In this document: piece after piece, positions 25,101 to 37,100 of the stretch
Layout: each line of letters opens with the position of its first letter
Position numbering within the stretch: the first letter of the stretch is position 1
Source: Tubulanus polymorphus
Lineage: Eukaryota; Nemertea; Palaeonemertea; Tubulaniformes; Tubulanidae
Reading direction: 5' to 3'
Assembly: GCF_964204645.1 (NCBI RefSeq)
Contig: NC_134028.1
Location: forward strand, 3,012,501 to 3,076,500
DNA: 64,000 bases
Position numbers and translations under genes: made by a program
Notes under the pieces: generated by a model
The model's database searches: none
What the model saw: the letters and a program-made list of their open reading frames with translations, nothing else
Told to the model about the DNA's origin: nothing

Positions 25101-28100
25101 CATCTCTGCAGTCCTCCGTGTGTCTTCCTCATGCGGGGTAAATCGACAGTAATATCAATATTATCGGAACAAGAAGTTGAAGAACAATCAGGTCTATCAT
25201 AAACCTAGGATTTTCTGTCAATAATCCTCGAGTATAGTCGAGATACTGCGATGATTTTATTGGATTTTGTTAATTTTGATACCAACGATTTGAGAATATC
25301 AATGATATTCACGATCAGAAAGTAATTCATTTTACCTATGATATGTTCTTGAACCTGATATCGGTCGTGGTGATCGCGATGAAGGACATGTCTTCACAAT
25401 GCCAAAACGCTTTACTTTCTTGATTATACTCAGTTACTATTTCAACCCAACCACTCCCGCATCGTATAATATAACTATGTCTTCAAATTCACTCACTGCG
25501 AGTGTCTTTAGTTCTATGAAATCCTTATTTGCATCAACTGAATAATAGATAGTATATAAAGTGAATATCATAAAACCATAGGAATTCAGATAACAATTGA
25601 CGAAACGTTCTGAGTCTGTGTCGGTAACGATAATATAGAAAAGTCCCGCAATAAGAAAAAAATGAGTCCAAGGGAATGATTCAATTTTGACATTTTTGAC
25701 TATGTTCAAATATTCATCTTCAGGAATACTGATTGATTCAAAAATCAATCATCAACAAAAGGAAAAACCACTTCAGACTCGTTTCTCTTTCTGTGCGATT
25801 TTTCTTCATAAACCGTTTAGATGTTTTATCACCGTTCATCGCAGTTGTTTTTATGCGTGTAGTTCATTTGTTTCTATGAAAATCACATGAAACCGTCAGT
25901 GATCGATCGACGAACTCTGTTCCGACGAGATTTTACCTAGTTATTATCGATGATTTTTCTTCTATCGATTCGGTTCGTCGACGGTTCTGTATTTCATCGA
26001 TCGTATTTTGTTTTCCGTCGTCGTTCTGTCGCCGCGATGTAAAATATATCTGCGTAAATCATCGTCGGTCTCTACTAGTTTTATGAAATCACCTATGAAT
26101 TTCATCATGCGTTTGTATCGTGCCTTCAGAGCTATTACTATTGAAGGCGCTCTTCGGAGACAAGTGATGACTTGAACGAACATTTCTTGAACTATCCTTT
26201 GAATTCGGAGAGAGTTGCTATCACGCAGGGGTTGGGGGTAAGGAATACCGCGTTGGTGTTTGTCTCAAATGCACATTCACCAAATGACATGAGGTGATCT
26301 GATATTAACTGAAGGTTCTCTCTTGGAGCAAGGGTTTCGACTCACCTGTAAAGGTTGAAGAGGTGAGAGGGAGCCAGGAGCATGGAGCATTTGAACATAG
26401 ACGACTGTAAAACAAGATTGAACAAGATATCAGTAAATAAATCATATGAATTTTCTTAGGAATTCAGTTATGAAGATAGACCAATGCTTGAATATATGAG
26501 TGACTTCTTAGGTAACATACTTGAAGTGAATTGTACATATTTTACTATTTTGCATTCCACTGAAAATCTATTGGTTTTGTTTATCAAAGTATTTAGATGA
26601 AATCATCTTACATCATAAAATCCTGAGTACCATACAGGGCCCAGTTTCACAAAAAGGATTAAAGCCTAAATTGATTTAAGATAAACTGAATTAATGAAAA
26701 ATTAAATCGATTTAAGAGTTAAACCTTTTTGTGAAACTGGGCCCTGGCATGTACATGTTTTTACTGTGTGATCACACAAGCGTTTTTGGCTTGTGCCAAA
26801 TAAGGCCCTGCGCAACAACTGTTCACAGAGGTACCAAATGAACCTGCGCGTCGGACTAAGCCTGAACCAAATTTCAGCACGTTCAAATTATTCCGTGTAA
26901 ATTGCAACTGCTTCTGGAAATGACTCGCTCGGCTTTATTTGAGCATCGTTTAGTATCGACTGAGTGGTTCATGTGCTCTAATTAGGCACGTGCCAAATTT
27001 AGCACGAGCCCGATCTGGGCCAATTTGGTGTGGAACGAATCATCTCCGTGCGATCGCGGCTAATCCATCTCGCGTGTAGCTTATACAACTATTTTTTTTA
27101 CTCTTTATCACGCAGCCTCATTCAGTATATGAGGAATTCCAATATTTGATCGGAATTCACGCGGCTGCTAGGATGGATAGAACGCTCTCTCCGTATCGGA
27201 TAATTTCTATCCTGCCGGCTGCATTTCCTTCTACAGTTCATTAAACATAATTACACGCCACGTACGTTTTAGTATTACTGATATTACGCCATATAGTGAA
27301 AGTGTTGCAGATATTACCGCATACACTGAACATTAGAAAAAAAAGAATATTATTTGTAAGCCGAAGAGCGTATTCTAATATGGATTTGGAAATAAATTAT
27401 TATTTATTATATTATTTAACGTGTTGCAGATATTTGTTGATGGGAATAATTATAATCGAAAATTGATAGTATATTCATTGGCGATGTTGATAAATTTAAT
27501 GAGAACAGCGCTCACTTGTTGTGAAATATCAGGTACAATTTCTTAACCCTTTCGTTGCATCTACACCGCAGTGCGGTGTATAAATCAGTGATGGATTTTG
27601 CTAGTATGCCGCACTGCGGTGTATTGATGTTATTAGTAATTAGTAATTATCTCTATTGAAAAATGGCAGCACTTGTCAGACATAGTGAACTATTAGTAAC
27701 TAACGATACACCGCACCGCGGTGTAGACGCACTATAGTGGTATTCCCGTTATTCAACACACTATGGTGGAATTTTTTAAAATTTTCAAATTATCTCTAGC
27801 ACTATAGGGTATTAACTAGTCAGCACTGAAAGGGTTAAGGAATTCAGTTACGAAGTCAGTATTGAATATATGAGTGACTTAATTGGTAACATGAACTGAA
27901 ATGTACATATTCTGATATTTTACATTCGACTTAGAAATTTTTGGTTTTGTTTGTCTAAATTTGTAGAGTATAGTTATCCCGCTGATTTTGTTATGAGGAA
28001 AAACCGGTTTTAGGTAAATTCAATTCTCGGGTTTTATTAATATACCGATACCTGGTTGAAAATGTCAGTAATGGCTTAAAGCATTTGCATCGCAGCGAAC

Positions 28101-31100
28101 CAGCACCGTTCGCGATATACATTGCAATTGATAAATCCAATTCAATTATTTCTCTTCCGTTTAGACGAAACACTTCACACCTAATGACGCAAATAGTAAA
28201 AAGAATGTCAGTTCTTTCTCAGCACACACCGGCGGGGTTATGGCTGTTTGACGTAATGTGTCTGGCAGGATAGGTCACTTTATTTATCCTGATTCTAGTC
28301 GTGTCCATATTCTCATGTTATAGATCAGTTCGTAACAAATAAGCAGCATCTGTCATAAAGATGACGAATATCCTGACAGGGAGGTGTATAAATGTCACCG
28401 GAGTATTGATTGATAGATGATGAAATTAACCCTATTAAAACTGTCATCGGTGTGTATAAATAAACGCAGCTGTATTTGTCAACTGTATCTCTCGTTTCTA
28501 TGCAGAATATTAATTACCACAACAGAATTATTATTTTTTGGCCGAAGCGTTGTAGGTCGGCTTTGGGGGGTGTTGGTTGTTGGATTGCAGGAAATCAAGC
28601 GAATGGTTTTTCAAGTCAGGAGGCGCATTCGCCAAATAAACCTTCTGGAGTTGGTGTTGGAGTCGGCGTTATTGGCACAAAATTCAAATCTAAATAAATG
28701 GCTGATGTATTAAACGTGAAGATCTCAACTGTTAGGAATTTGATGGATTAAATGTCTCCATATAAATGTCTCTCTCTCTCTCTTTTCTGCTTTCTCCGCT
28801 CACCTCTCTCTCTCACTCTAGCTCTGTCATCTATTCCTTTTACCTCTTTCTTCTCCCTCTCTTGCTTCTCTCCCATTCAACTCTCCCTTCTCTCCCTTTT
28901 ACCTCTTTCTCTCCTCTCTCCCTCTCGATCTCAAAGTAGTTATCTGTTCCTTTTTTTCCATTGCTGCTATTTTAATGTTGGTTTTATAAGCAACATGTGA
29001 CGTGATGGTAGAGCACCACGGCCGGCCGGGTGGCAGCAGCCTGACTCATATACAGCTTGTTTGCTTCAAATGTCATTTTGTGTAAGATTCTGTTATTATA
29101 TCAATATTAAAACAATCCTCGATCAATCAATCATACATCAGTTTAGATTTTCTACGAAATTCCTTTCTTCGAATAAGTATAACTCAATCGGACTCACTTT
29201 TTCTTCTGATTCTATAAATAATTTGTTAATATTACAAAATCCAAGTTAGACATGGCAGTAATATCAGCCGACGTAGCCTAGTTTGACGTGTAGATTCAAA
29301 CTGTTTTTAAAATAGATATGACGGGTTCGATGACTGCAGTTGTTGCGATCATCAGGTGGTGATTAAGGTAATAGTTGAGGCTTATGATACACGTGTAAGT
29401 GTAAACTTCGTCAATTCGCGTTGAGTTTGTTGACTAAGATCTCAATGAATGAGTCAATAATGCGCTGATTAATAGTTGAAACCACATTTGAAGTGACATA
29501 ACAGAAACATGCACAGTTATTATTGTAATCGTGTATTCAGTGCACGCGGTACTCCTTCGATTTCTAGAAACCACTTATTCTCTTGCACTTATGAGAGAAT
29601 TCAATTTCCGTTATTTTCAACGAGTTTTAACGTTACCTCGTGGCTGGAATGGACTCGATTCGAATTGAGTAAATAATGGGTTTTTCTAAAACTGGCCCAC
29701 AGAATGACTAACAGTATAAGGGTTTTTTCATCACAGTAACGCAAAGCTGCAAAAGCGCAGTCAATGTCAGCTCCAACACTTAAAACGGGTATTTAACCAG
29801 TCACTTAATCAATTTGGATCCTCCATTTTGTTAGATATATGTATCAATAATGTCTAATATATTCTTTTCTGCGGTAAAAATTATATTTTAGGTCTCATAG
29901 ATAATGGTGTAGAATGTAATGTTTCCCTGATTGCAGGTTACTATACCTGCGTAGTTGTATTTGCCATAAAAGTGTATAACGTAGAAATGGCCTTTTGTCG
30001 TGTAATAAATCTTCACCGGGCGTTAGAACGTCGTCTCTTGAGTATTCACCAGTATTCCGTCATTATCGCGGCTAGTCCTCGGTGGTGTAGTTCCTCGGTG
30101 GTGTACGTTCCTCGGTGGTGTACGTTCCCCGGTGGTGAACGTTCCTCGGTGGTATACGTTCCTCGGTGGTGTACTTTCCCCGGTGGTGTACTTTCCTCGG
30201 TGGTGTACGTCCCTCAGTGGTGTACGTTCCTCGTTGGTGTACGCTCCTCGGTGGTGTACGCTCCTCGGTGGTGTACTTTCCTCGGTGGTGTACGTTCCCC
30301 GGTGGTGTACATTCCTCGGTGGTGTACGTTCCTCGGTGGTGTACGTTCCTCGGTGGTGTACGTTCCTCGGTGGTGTACATTCCTTGTTGGTGTACGTCCC
30401 TCAGTGGTGTACGTTCCTCGGTGGTGTACGCTCCTCGGTGGTGTACGTTCCTCGGTGGTGTACGTTCCTCGGTGGTGTACGTTCCTCGTTGGTGTACGTT
30501 CCCCGGTGGTGTACGTTCCCCGGTGGTGTACGCTCCTCGGTGGTATACGCTCCTCGGTGGTATACGCTCCTCGGTGGTGTACGTTCCTCAGTGGAGTACG
30601 TTCCTCGCTTGTCACTCATTCTGCTATAAAATCATTACAGCTCGTCATAAACATCAATTCGTTTCAAGTTTCATTCCATCGATTAAATCATGCATCGCCG
30701 TTAATTGAAACGCTTTTGAAATTCACCTCATTCAATGAATTTTCCGTGGCTCTTATTGACAAAAATAGTTTCAGGTAGAAATGTGTGTTATTTCAGTATA
30801 AGAATATCAAACATGTTTATGTATACAGATGGCCGAGTAATAGCTATGAATATGAATCAAGTAGCGTCTAATTTGTAAATGTGTTTTCACGTGATTATCG
30901 GGTAAATGTCTGTGGCTGATCGTGGCGTGGAATCGTAATTAAGGGATACGTTGGATAGATCTACCCTGATCCTAGCTGTTACCCGATTCAACGCCGCACA
31001 TGCTAATGTTTCGGGAAAAAACCCGACCAATTCGACCAATTTGTGTCGGTAGTTTATAATGACGGCTACTCGTCAGAATAGAAGACAAGCTGGCGCTGGT

Positions 31101-34100
31101 TATTAGGTACCTCCTGGCTATTTCCTATTTCAGTTACATCATCTGTCATCAATAGATTAATTGATGTTCAGTTGATCTATACATTAAGTGAAGAAAGATC
31201 ATTTTATGGAATTGTATGAGGTTATGTAACACTAAATATCATTGAAACTCCTCGGTTTGCTTCATAGAATCATGGACTCTGATGGAATGGATGATTATTG
31301 GTTATTCATCTAGGATTCATTTTCATATTTGTCTCTATTCACATTACTTCGCTCAGTCTATTCTTAGATGGAATGAGCCAATTTAGATCAAACTTTCCGC
31401 TTGTGTGGGAACGCTTAATCCGCTCTAAACTGGAATAGACTATATCAAGAATGTCCTGAATAATGTAGTGTGAAAGCTGCTTATGAGTATGAATGCACTA
31501 ATGCTACAGTTTGGTTATGTTTTTCAGATACAAAATGCATGAACGACAGTTTTTTGATTTCATCAGCGATACCAGCGCAACAGACAGTTTACCCTCAACA
31601 GCAGCAGCAGCAAACTTTAGTAGCAACCGGTCCGATCATCACGACAACCACACCTGTATTACCGGCGAAATCGATCGCGACACCGCAGCGCCCCCTAGAA
31701 CCGAAACCTATCCGGCCAAATTCATCAACATCCTCTAATAAAGCGAACACCGATGGAAAAATGGAGCAAGTTGCGGCAAAGAACTCCGCGATCTCCAACA
31801 ACAGTTCCGTGGCGAAATCACCGAATTCGAAGTCGCCGGGGAATACCAGCAACGAGTCGCGACGCGTCGAAATTAAATGCAAAACCGGTTCGAATTTTAA
31901 ATCAAATAAATCTGCCGCTGATACTACAACTAAAACTGTGAACTCGACATCACCGGAAAGTTGTCGCGATAAAACGAAAAATGACGAACGCGAAATTAAA
32001 AATCCTTCGCATACTAGTCACACGGTGTCGAACATTCTGAAATTGAAAACACCGGAGTCAAAAACAGGAAAACACGTCGCGGTAGAGACCTCGACATCAT
32101 CGGCGGCAGCGGTCACCGTTTCATCTTCGCTCGTCGGGAAATATTCCAAAAATGACGGTACGAGAAAAGTCGAGAGGAACGTGGTCGATTCGACGATGAA
32201 CGACGATACGAATGTCAAGGTCGACGATAATCAGGAGCTGGACGTCGTTACGTCGAGTGACGATACACGAATTCCGGCGGACGATCGTTTAAAAACTCGG
32301 GACGCCGCGGACGACGAACGTATGGTGCTAACGCGTAACGTCGGTGATAAAACAGAGCGTAAAACGTCGACTTCATCCGTGCCAAATGATCATCGCCGAA
32401 ATAACTACGCGGGAAAATGTGATATTGAAAACAGTTGGTCGGGCGTCGAGAAATATCGCGATAGTTTTATCATTGATTCAGTGGCGGCGAAGAGAGCCGT
32501 ACAGAGTTTCACGTTTCACGACGACGACGAGATACGACTAAAACCCGGCCACCTCGACGACGGACTGAATCAATCGATATGTGATAATACAGTGAGTTGT
32601 ATAAAGCCAGATACGTGCAGCAGCAGCAGCAGCTACCGGAGCGGCGGGAGTGGTTCTATAGTCACGTCGGATATTACCGATCGTAACAAAATAACATCCC
32701 CGACCTCGACAACTCCGAGAAAAACGCCTCCTATATCGACGGGAAACACAGAACCCGTCGCAAATAGTGACGTAAAGACTGACGGGCTGACCTCTAAAAG
32801 TCCAGATAGAGGTTCTGCGTATGCTTGTCCAGGTAAGATGCCCGTCTTAAAGAAAAAAAACATCTTTCATATCTGATGCTAAATCTTTAAAGAGAGTATT
32901 CCAGTCTTAACAACATTCTTAAAGCTATGATCAATGCTCGCGCAGAGACGATTCGACCCGGGTTAAACTGGCCCGAACCAGACCTAAGTCTCGATAGTGA
33001 CATGTACTAAAATGCTATCAAAACGATTGTGACGTGTGCACTACTGCTGTTCTTACGACCTGATCGGGTCGAAAGTCGACCTGAGCTCGGCTTAGAAGGA
33101 GCGGTGCCTGATCATCATTATTCGATAGCTTAGTTAACTCGAGCATCAATCTCGGATATCAAATAAACTCATATTTCATAAATTCAGTATGAACCGTATG
33201 AAATATACCCTCATTCAAAATGTGAATTCTCGACAGAATGCAACAACGCCGTATCGGATATCAATCAGTTGAAAATGAATTCATTTGCGATTGATTTTTT
33301 TTGCGGGGAGCAAACACGCATCAAAGTTAACCGGAGTTACGAACATTGATTTAGTTGTAGGGGCATAAACAAGAAAGTGCAAACTGATTTCCCTCGAGGA
33401 ACAATGTATAAAAATGTACTCAACGCGTGTCATGTTTTCGCATTTTATGCATTTGTCGCGTTGAACGCTGAAGCCTGAATTCATAAATAAGTCTTGGGAA
33501 ACGCGTGTATAAAACTGCCAGAAAATTGATGATGCAATGTCTTTTTAAATTTACTGTCTTTATTTGATGTCGTAAAAACCATTACAATAATGTTTATACA
33601 CATTGATAACTAGTATGCGTTATTCAAGTGGTTCTGTTAGGGTTATGTGCTAATTACGTCATCAATATTGGAACATTTCAAAATTACAATCACTATTGTG
33701 ATTTTTGGCGTACATTTTGTATCCAATATATTTCATAACTCTTATTTTATATTTGATGAATTCTGAAAATCATTTTTGAGACGATGTGCACAACGTCATC
33801 AATATATCTGGGCTAGACTGGTTGCCGGTCAATTCAATTCAATTATCGATATATTCAATTCCAAAATAACTTCATTGATCCGTAATAATATCCTTAATTT
33901 TATGTTATGTTATTTATTGTCGATAATGCGTTATTTTCAAGGCATCAATAAAATTTCAAGTATTTTCTTGTTTTTGTAGTTTCCAGTCCAGGCAGTAATA
34001 CTAGCAGCAGCAGCAGCAGTAATGGTGAATTCGTACCTGCTCTTTCTCCCGCTCATCATTTGCCGTATTATCAATCTCTTTATTCCATCGCAAAAACGAA

Positions 34101-37100
34101 AACGACGGCAAAAGATCGTCGAAAAGTTCACGCTATGACTTTCACTCCGGAGATTGGCACGATGCCAGGCGTTAACCCCGCACCGGCGAACGCGGCGACG
34201 TCTTCGAAATGTCCAACGATTACGAAAAAGGAGGCGACGAGAGAGGTCGGTAAGAGAACGTCGGGCAGAAATAGTCATTCCAGATCGACGAAAAACAATA
34301 GCGGTCAGAAAACGAAGAAATGCAACGATAATAAACGCGTGAACGCGTCGGACGTTACCGCGGGCTGGAAACAAACTCCCGCAGCCGTTTCAAATGAGCG
34401 AAAACGCAAGAATGACTGCTCGAAAACAAAGAAAAATGATACGGAGAAACTGACAGAGGAGTCGGTTACCGGTGACCGAGTTAATGAAATAAACATCACA
34501 GCACCGGCAAGTGTTCATTGTTTTGCTAATAGTAATGATGCTGATACATGCTCCGGTGTCGGCGGTTCGCAACGATCACCGGTTTCAACGGGATCAGTTG
34601 TTGACAGTTCCGTTTTACTGCCTTCGTACGCGGATATAATACACCATCCGGGTCCCATAAATCTTCATACGGGATCGCTTAAAAGCCACGCCGCGAAAAC
34701 GCATCCGAATCCCAGCGGTACGGTGGCAATATCGTCTCCCGTTCACGGTCGGTCGAATAGTAGTAGTAGTAGTAGTACTAGTGCTGCCGTCTACAGTTGG
34801 AATCGGTCATTAACTACGTGCCCGTCGCGGTCGACCGTTCTCCGCGGCGACCTCGGCAAAAGCGTCGATTACGCGACGCCGAAACGATGCGTGAATCGGA
34901 ACGCAAAAGAAGCAGATACGATTCGCGAATCGGCGATCGGTTCGAAAAAATCCGGATCGAATAAAAGCGGTCATCAACGTCGCCAGGTGCTGTCGGTCGA
35001 CGAGAAAAAGAGAAAAACGGCGGAAAATATACCGATAGCCAGCGTACAAGCTACGTCATTATCTAATGACCATCAGGAATTAGAGAATAACTCAACAAAC
35101 GATAGCGGCGCTTCTACTGTTACTTCATCGGGTGAGTAGAATTCGAAATTAGATCATAAAACATGTTTTGTAAATCGAGAGAGAGATTGAATAATTCATC
35201 CGCTACTAGAATTACATACGGTAAAACCTGAAGAATTGAGGTGAACTGCTGAATATCCGAACTCTATCGGGCTAGAAAGATTCATGGAGGTTTCATAATA
35301 GTCAATAGCAAATACCGGACCATAGCATGCTGAAATTCAGTGTCGTCACTGAGGTACAAAATGCTATTTCTCAGGGTTTGTTTGAACATTGAAAAATGTT
35401 AACCACCTTAGGACATTCTACTCATATTCCTGGTCATGTATTGCCAAATTTGGTGCCGTGGATTAAGAGCAGTAGCATGTCTAACCATCAATGATAGTAT
35501 GATTATTGACAATATTGCGATGGATTGGGCCCGTAGGTGTTTCGCATCATAACCGGCTTGTGCAGGTCCGATTAGCAGGGCTTGATAAAATGTTAATGTC
35601 TAGCGCACACATGTCTCGCGTCTTCAATGTACCCTGATAATTTCATATGTTCGGAAAAGCCATTAAATCGAGTCCACGTGGTTAGATTTTTCCTGTCCGG
35701 ACAAAATTGTTGCAAGCCGATACAAGTTTGATTGCATAGAATAGTTCAATGCAGGACGCATGCATTCATTAGAGTGAGTGTCAGTGACATTACATGTACT
35801 TGTTTTCTAAACGAGTTCTCGTTCACAATGTGAAGAGGTTTATGAGTCGCTTACTAACATTGTTATTATGGTAATTTCGTTATATCATCAAACTCTGAAT
35901 CTGAACATACGAAGCATTGATCCGTACGCGAAAAGCTATTGACCTTTAATTAATCACTTTCGAAATTCGAAGTGAAAAGCTTGTGAAGTGTTCCTTAAGT
36001 TTCTGATACTGGTTCATAAGTAGAGAGATGAGAGAGAGCTATATTTCATTTTATTAGCCTTATTTTTAGCGTTGAAAATGAAATGTTTTTGACAGTATAG
36101 AACAGACCCGAATGAATACCCGGATGGCTATTGACATTTGTGGTTTGCGGTTTGATAATAGTGGAATCGCTATCAAAGCAAAGGTCGTTCAATGTTATCG
36201 TATTACTGTTCATTGAATTGAAACCGCTGGAAGCTAAAACGAATTAATTTATGAACAGTGTATAAAAGTATATTAGAATAATATTACTACATGACATATA
36301 AGTATTTTATAGGCCTCCATTCTGGTGATAATACACACCGCTGATCCAGTTAGGCAATTTCAACAAATTTCCATAAAATATTTATTTCCAAATTGTCTGC
36401 GAATATAAAACTCGTCTTCGAGAGTTCGTAGTTTAAATATGTTGCCTTGGTATAAAAATAAGAAATGATTGACGGTATTTCGGTACCAGCTCTGTCTCTG
36501 TTATAGCCTGCAGTAATCATTAAGGGCATTCGCGGTATTGAGCTTGGTGAATGCTGTATTATGCCATTGTTTGTTCAGTGATTTTTTTGCTAGTAGAAGT
36601 AGCGATGATGATGTAACCAACTGTTGCTTCATACACTGAGTATCGCTGTTTGTATGGAAAAATATAACCGATGATCGTGAGATAAATACATATATTCACA
36701 TTAGTCGTTATTATACAATGCAGCTACAAACCTGAATTGAAATACTCTCATTTCAGGCCCGTAGTGAACCATGTCTTTATGGGGGTTCAATTTTCATGAA
36801 AGTTGAACTTTTTGTACGGTGCCAATGCAAATGTTGTGTTCTGGGGGTCAATTTTCATGAAAGTTGAACTTTTTGTACGGTGCCGATGCAAATGTTGTGT
36901 TCTGGGGGTCAATTTTCATGAAAGTTGAACTTTTTGTACGGTGCCGATGCAAATGTTGTGTTCTGGGGGTCAATTTTCATGAAAGTTGAACTTTTTGTAC
37001 GGTGCCGATGCAAATGTTGTGTTCTGGGGGTCAATTTTCATGAAAGTTGAACTTTTTGTACGGTGCCGATGCAAATGTTGTGTTCTGGGGGAATACTACT

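Larger units (their letters stand above)
21150..31527 (+). other. TNRC18-like intron 3 (10.4 kb)
   Basis: This is the largest intron. It contains dispersed-repeat copies near 21.24 and 26.95 kb, a (CT)n/(CA)n tract at 22.06-22.15 kb, a possible non-coding first exon ending at 22331, a 13-bp tandem repeat at 23.39 kb, a hairpin MITE at 26.64 kb, a piggyBac-type MITE at 27.54 kb, a polypyrimidine run at 28.77-28.93 kb and the 17-bp minisatellite at 30.07-30.61 kb. I see no convincing coding exon. Confidence 0.6.
31528..35131 (+). other. TNRC18-like coding exons 4-5 (residues 176-994)
   Basis: Exons 31528-32832 (1,305 nt) and 33980-35131 (1,152 nt) are both in phase 1/1. They encode disordered Ser/Thr/Lys/Asp-rich sequence with homopolymers: a Gln run near 31600 (CAG), Ser runs near 32617 and 33995 (AGC) and a Ser run near 34760 (AGT). 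Codons are rich in CG (TCG, ACG, GAC-GAC), unlike exons 13-18. No known domain is recognisable. The trinucleotide runs recall the name of the vertebrate gene (trinucleotide repeat containing 18). Confidence 0.85.

Noticed and set aside
28752-29000. 82-aa Ser/Leu/Phe-rich frame
   Set aside because: Encoded by a polypyrimidine run; composition artefact.
29972-30778. 268-aa and 180-aa open frames full of [13 protein letters not shown]-type repeats
   Set aside because: They are a by-product of the 17-bp minisatellite, open in all frames on both strands; no splice or start context and no family resemblance.
33937-34374. 145-aa minus-strand Arg-rich frame
   Set aside because: Antisense of exon 5; no independent support.
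36781-37091. Regular repeats resembling a CRISPR array
   Set aside because: Units abut with no unique spacers, the host is a eukaryote, and no cas-like gene is near.
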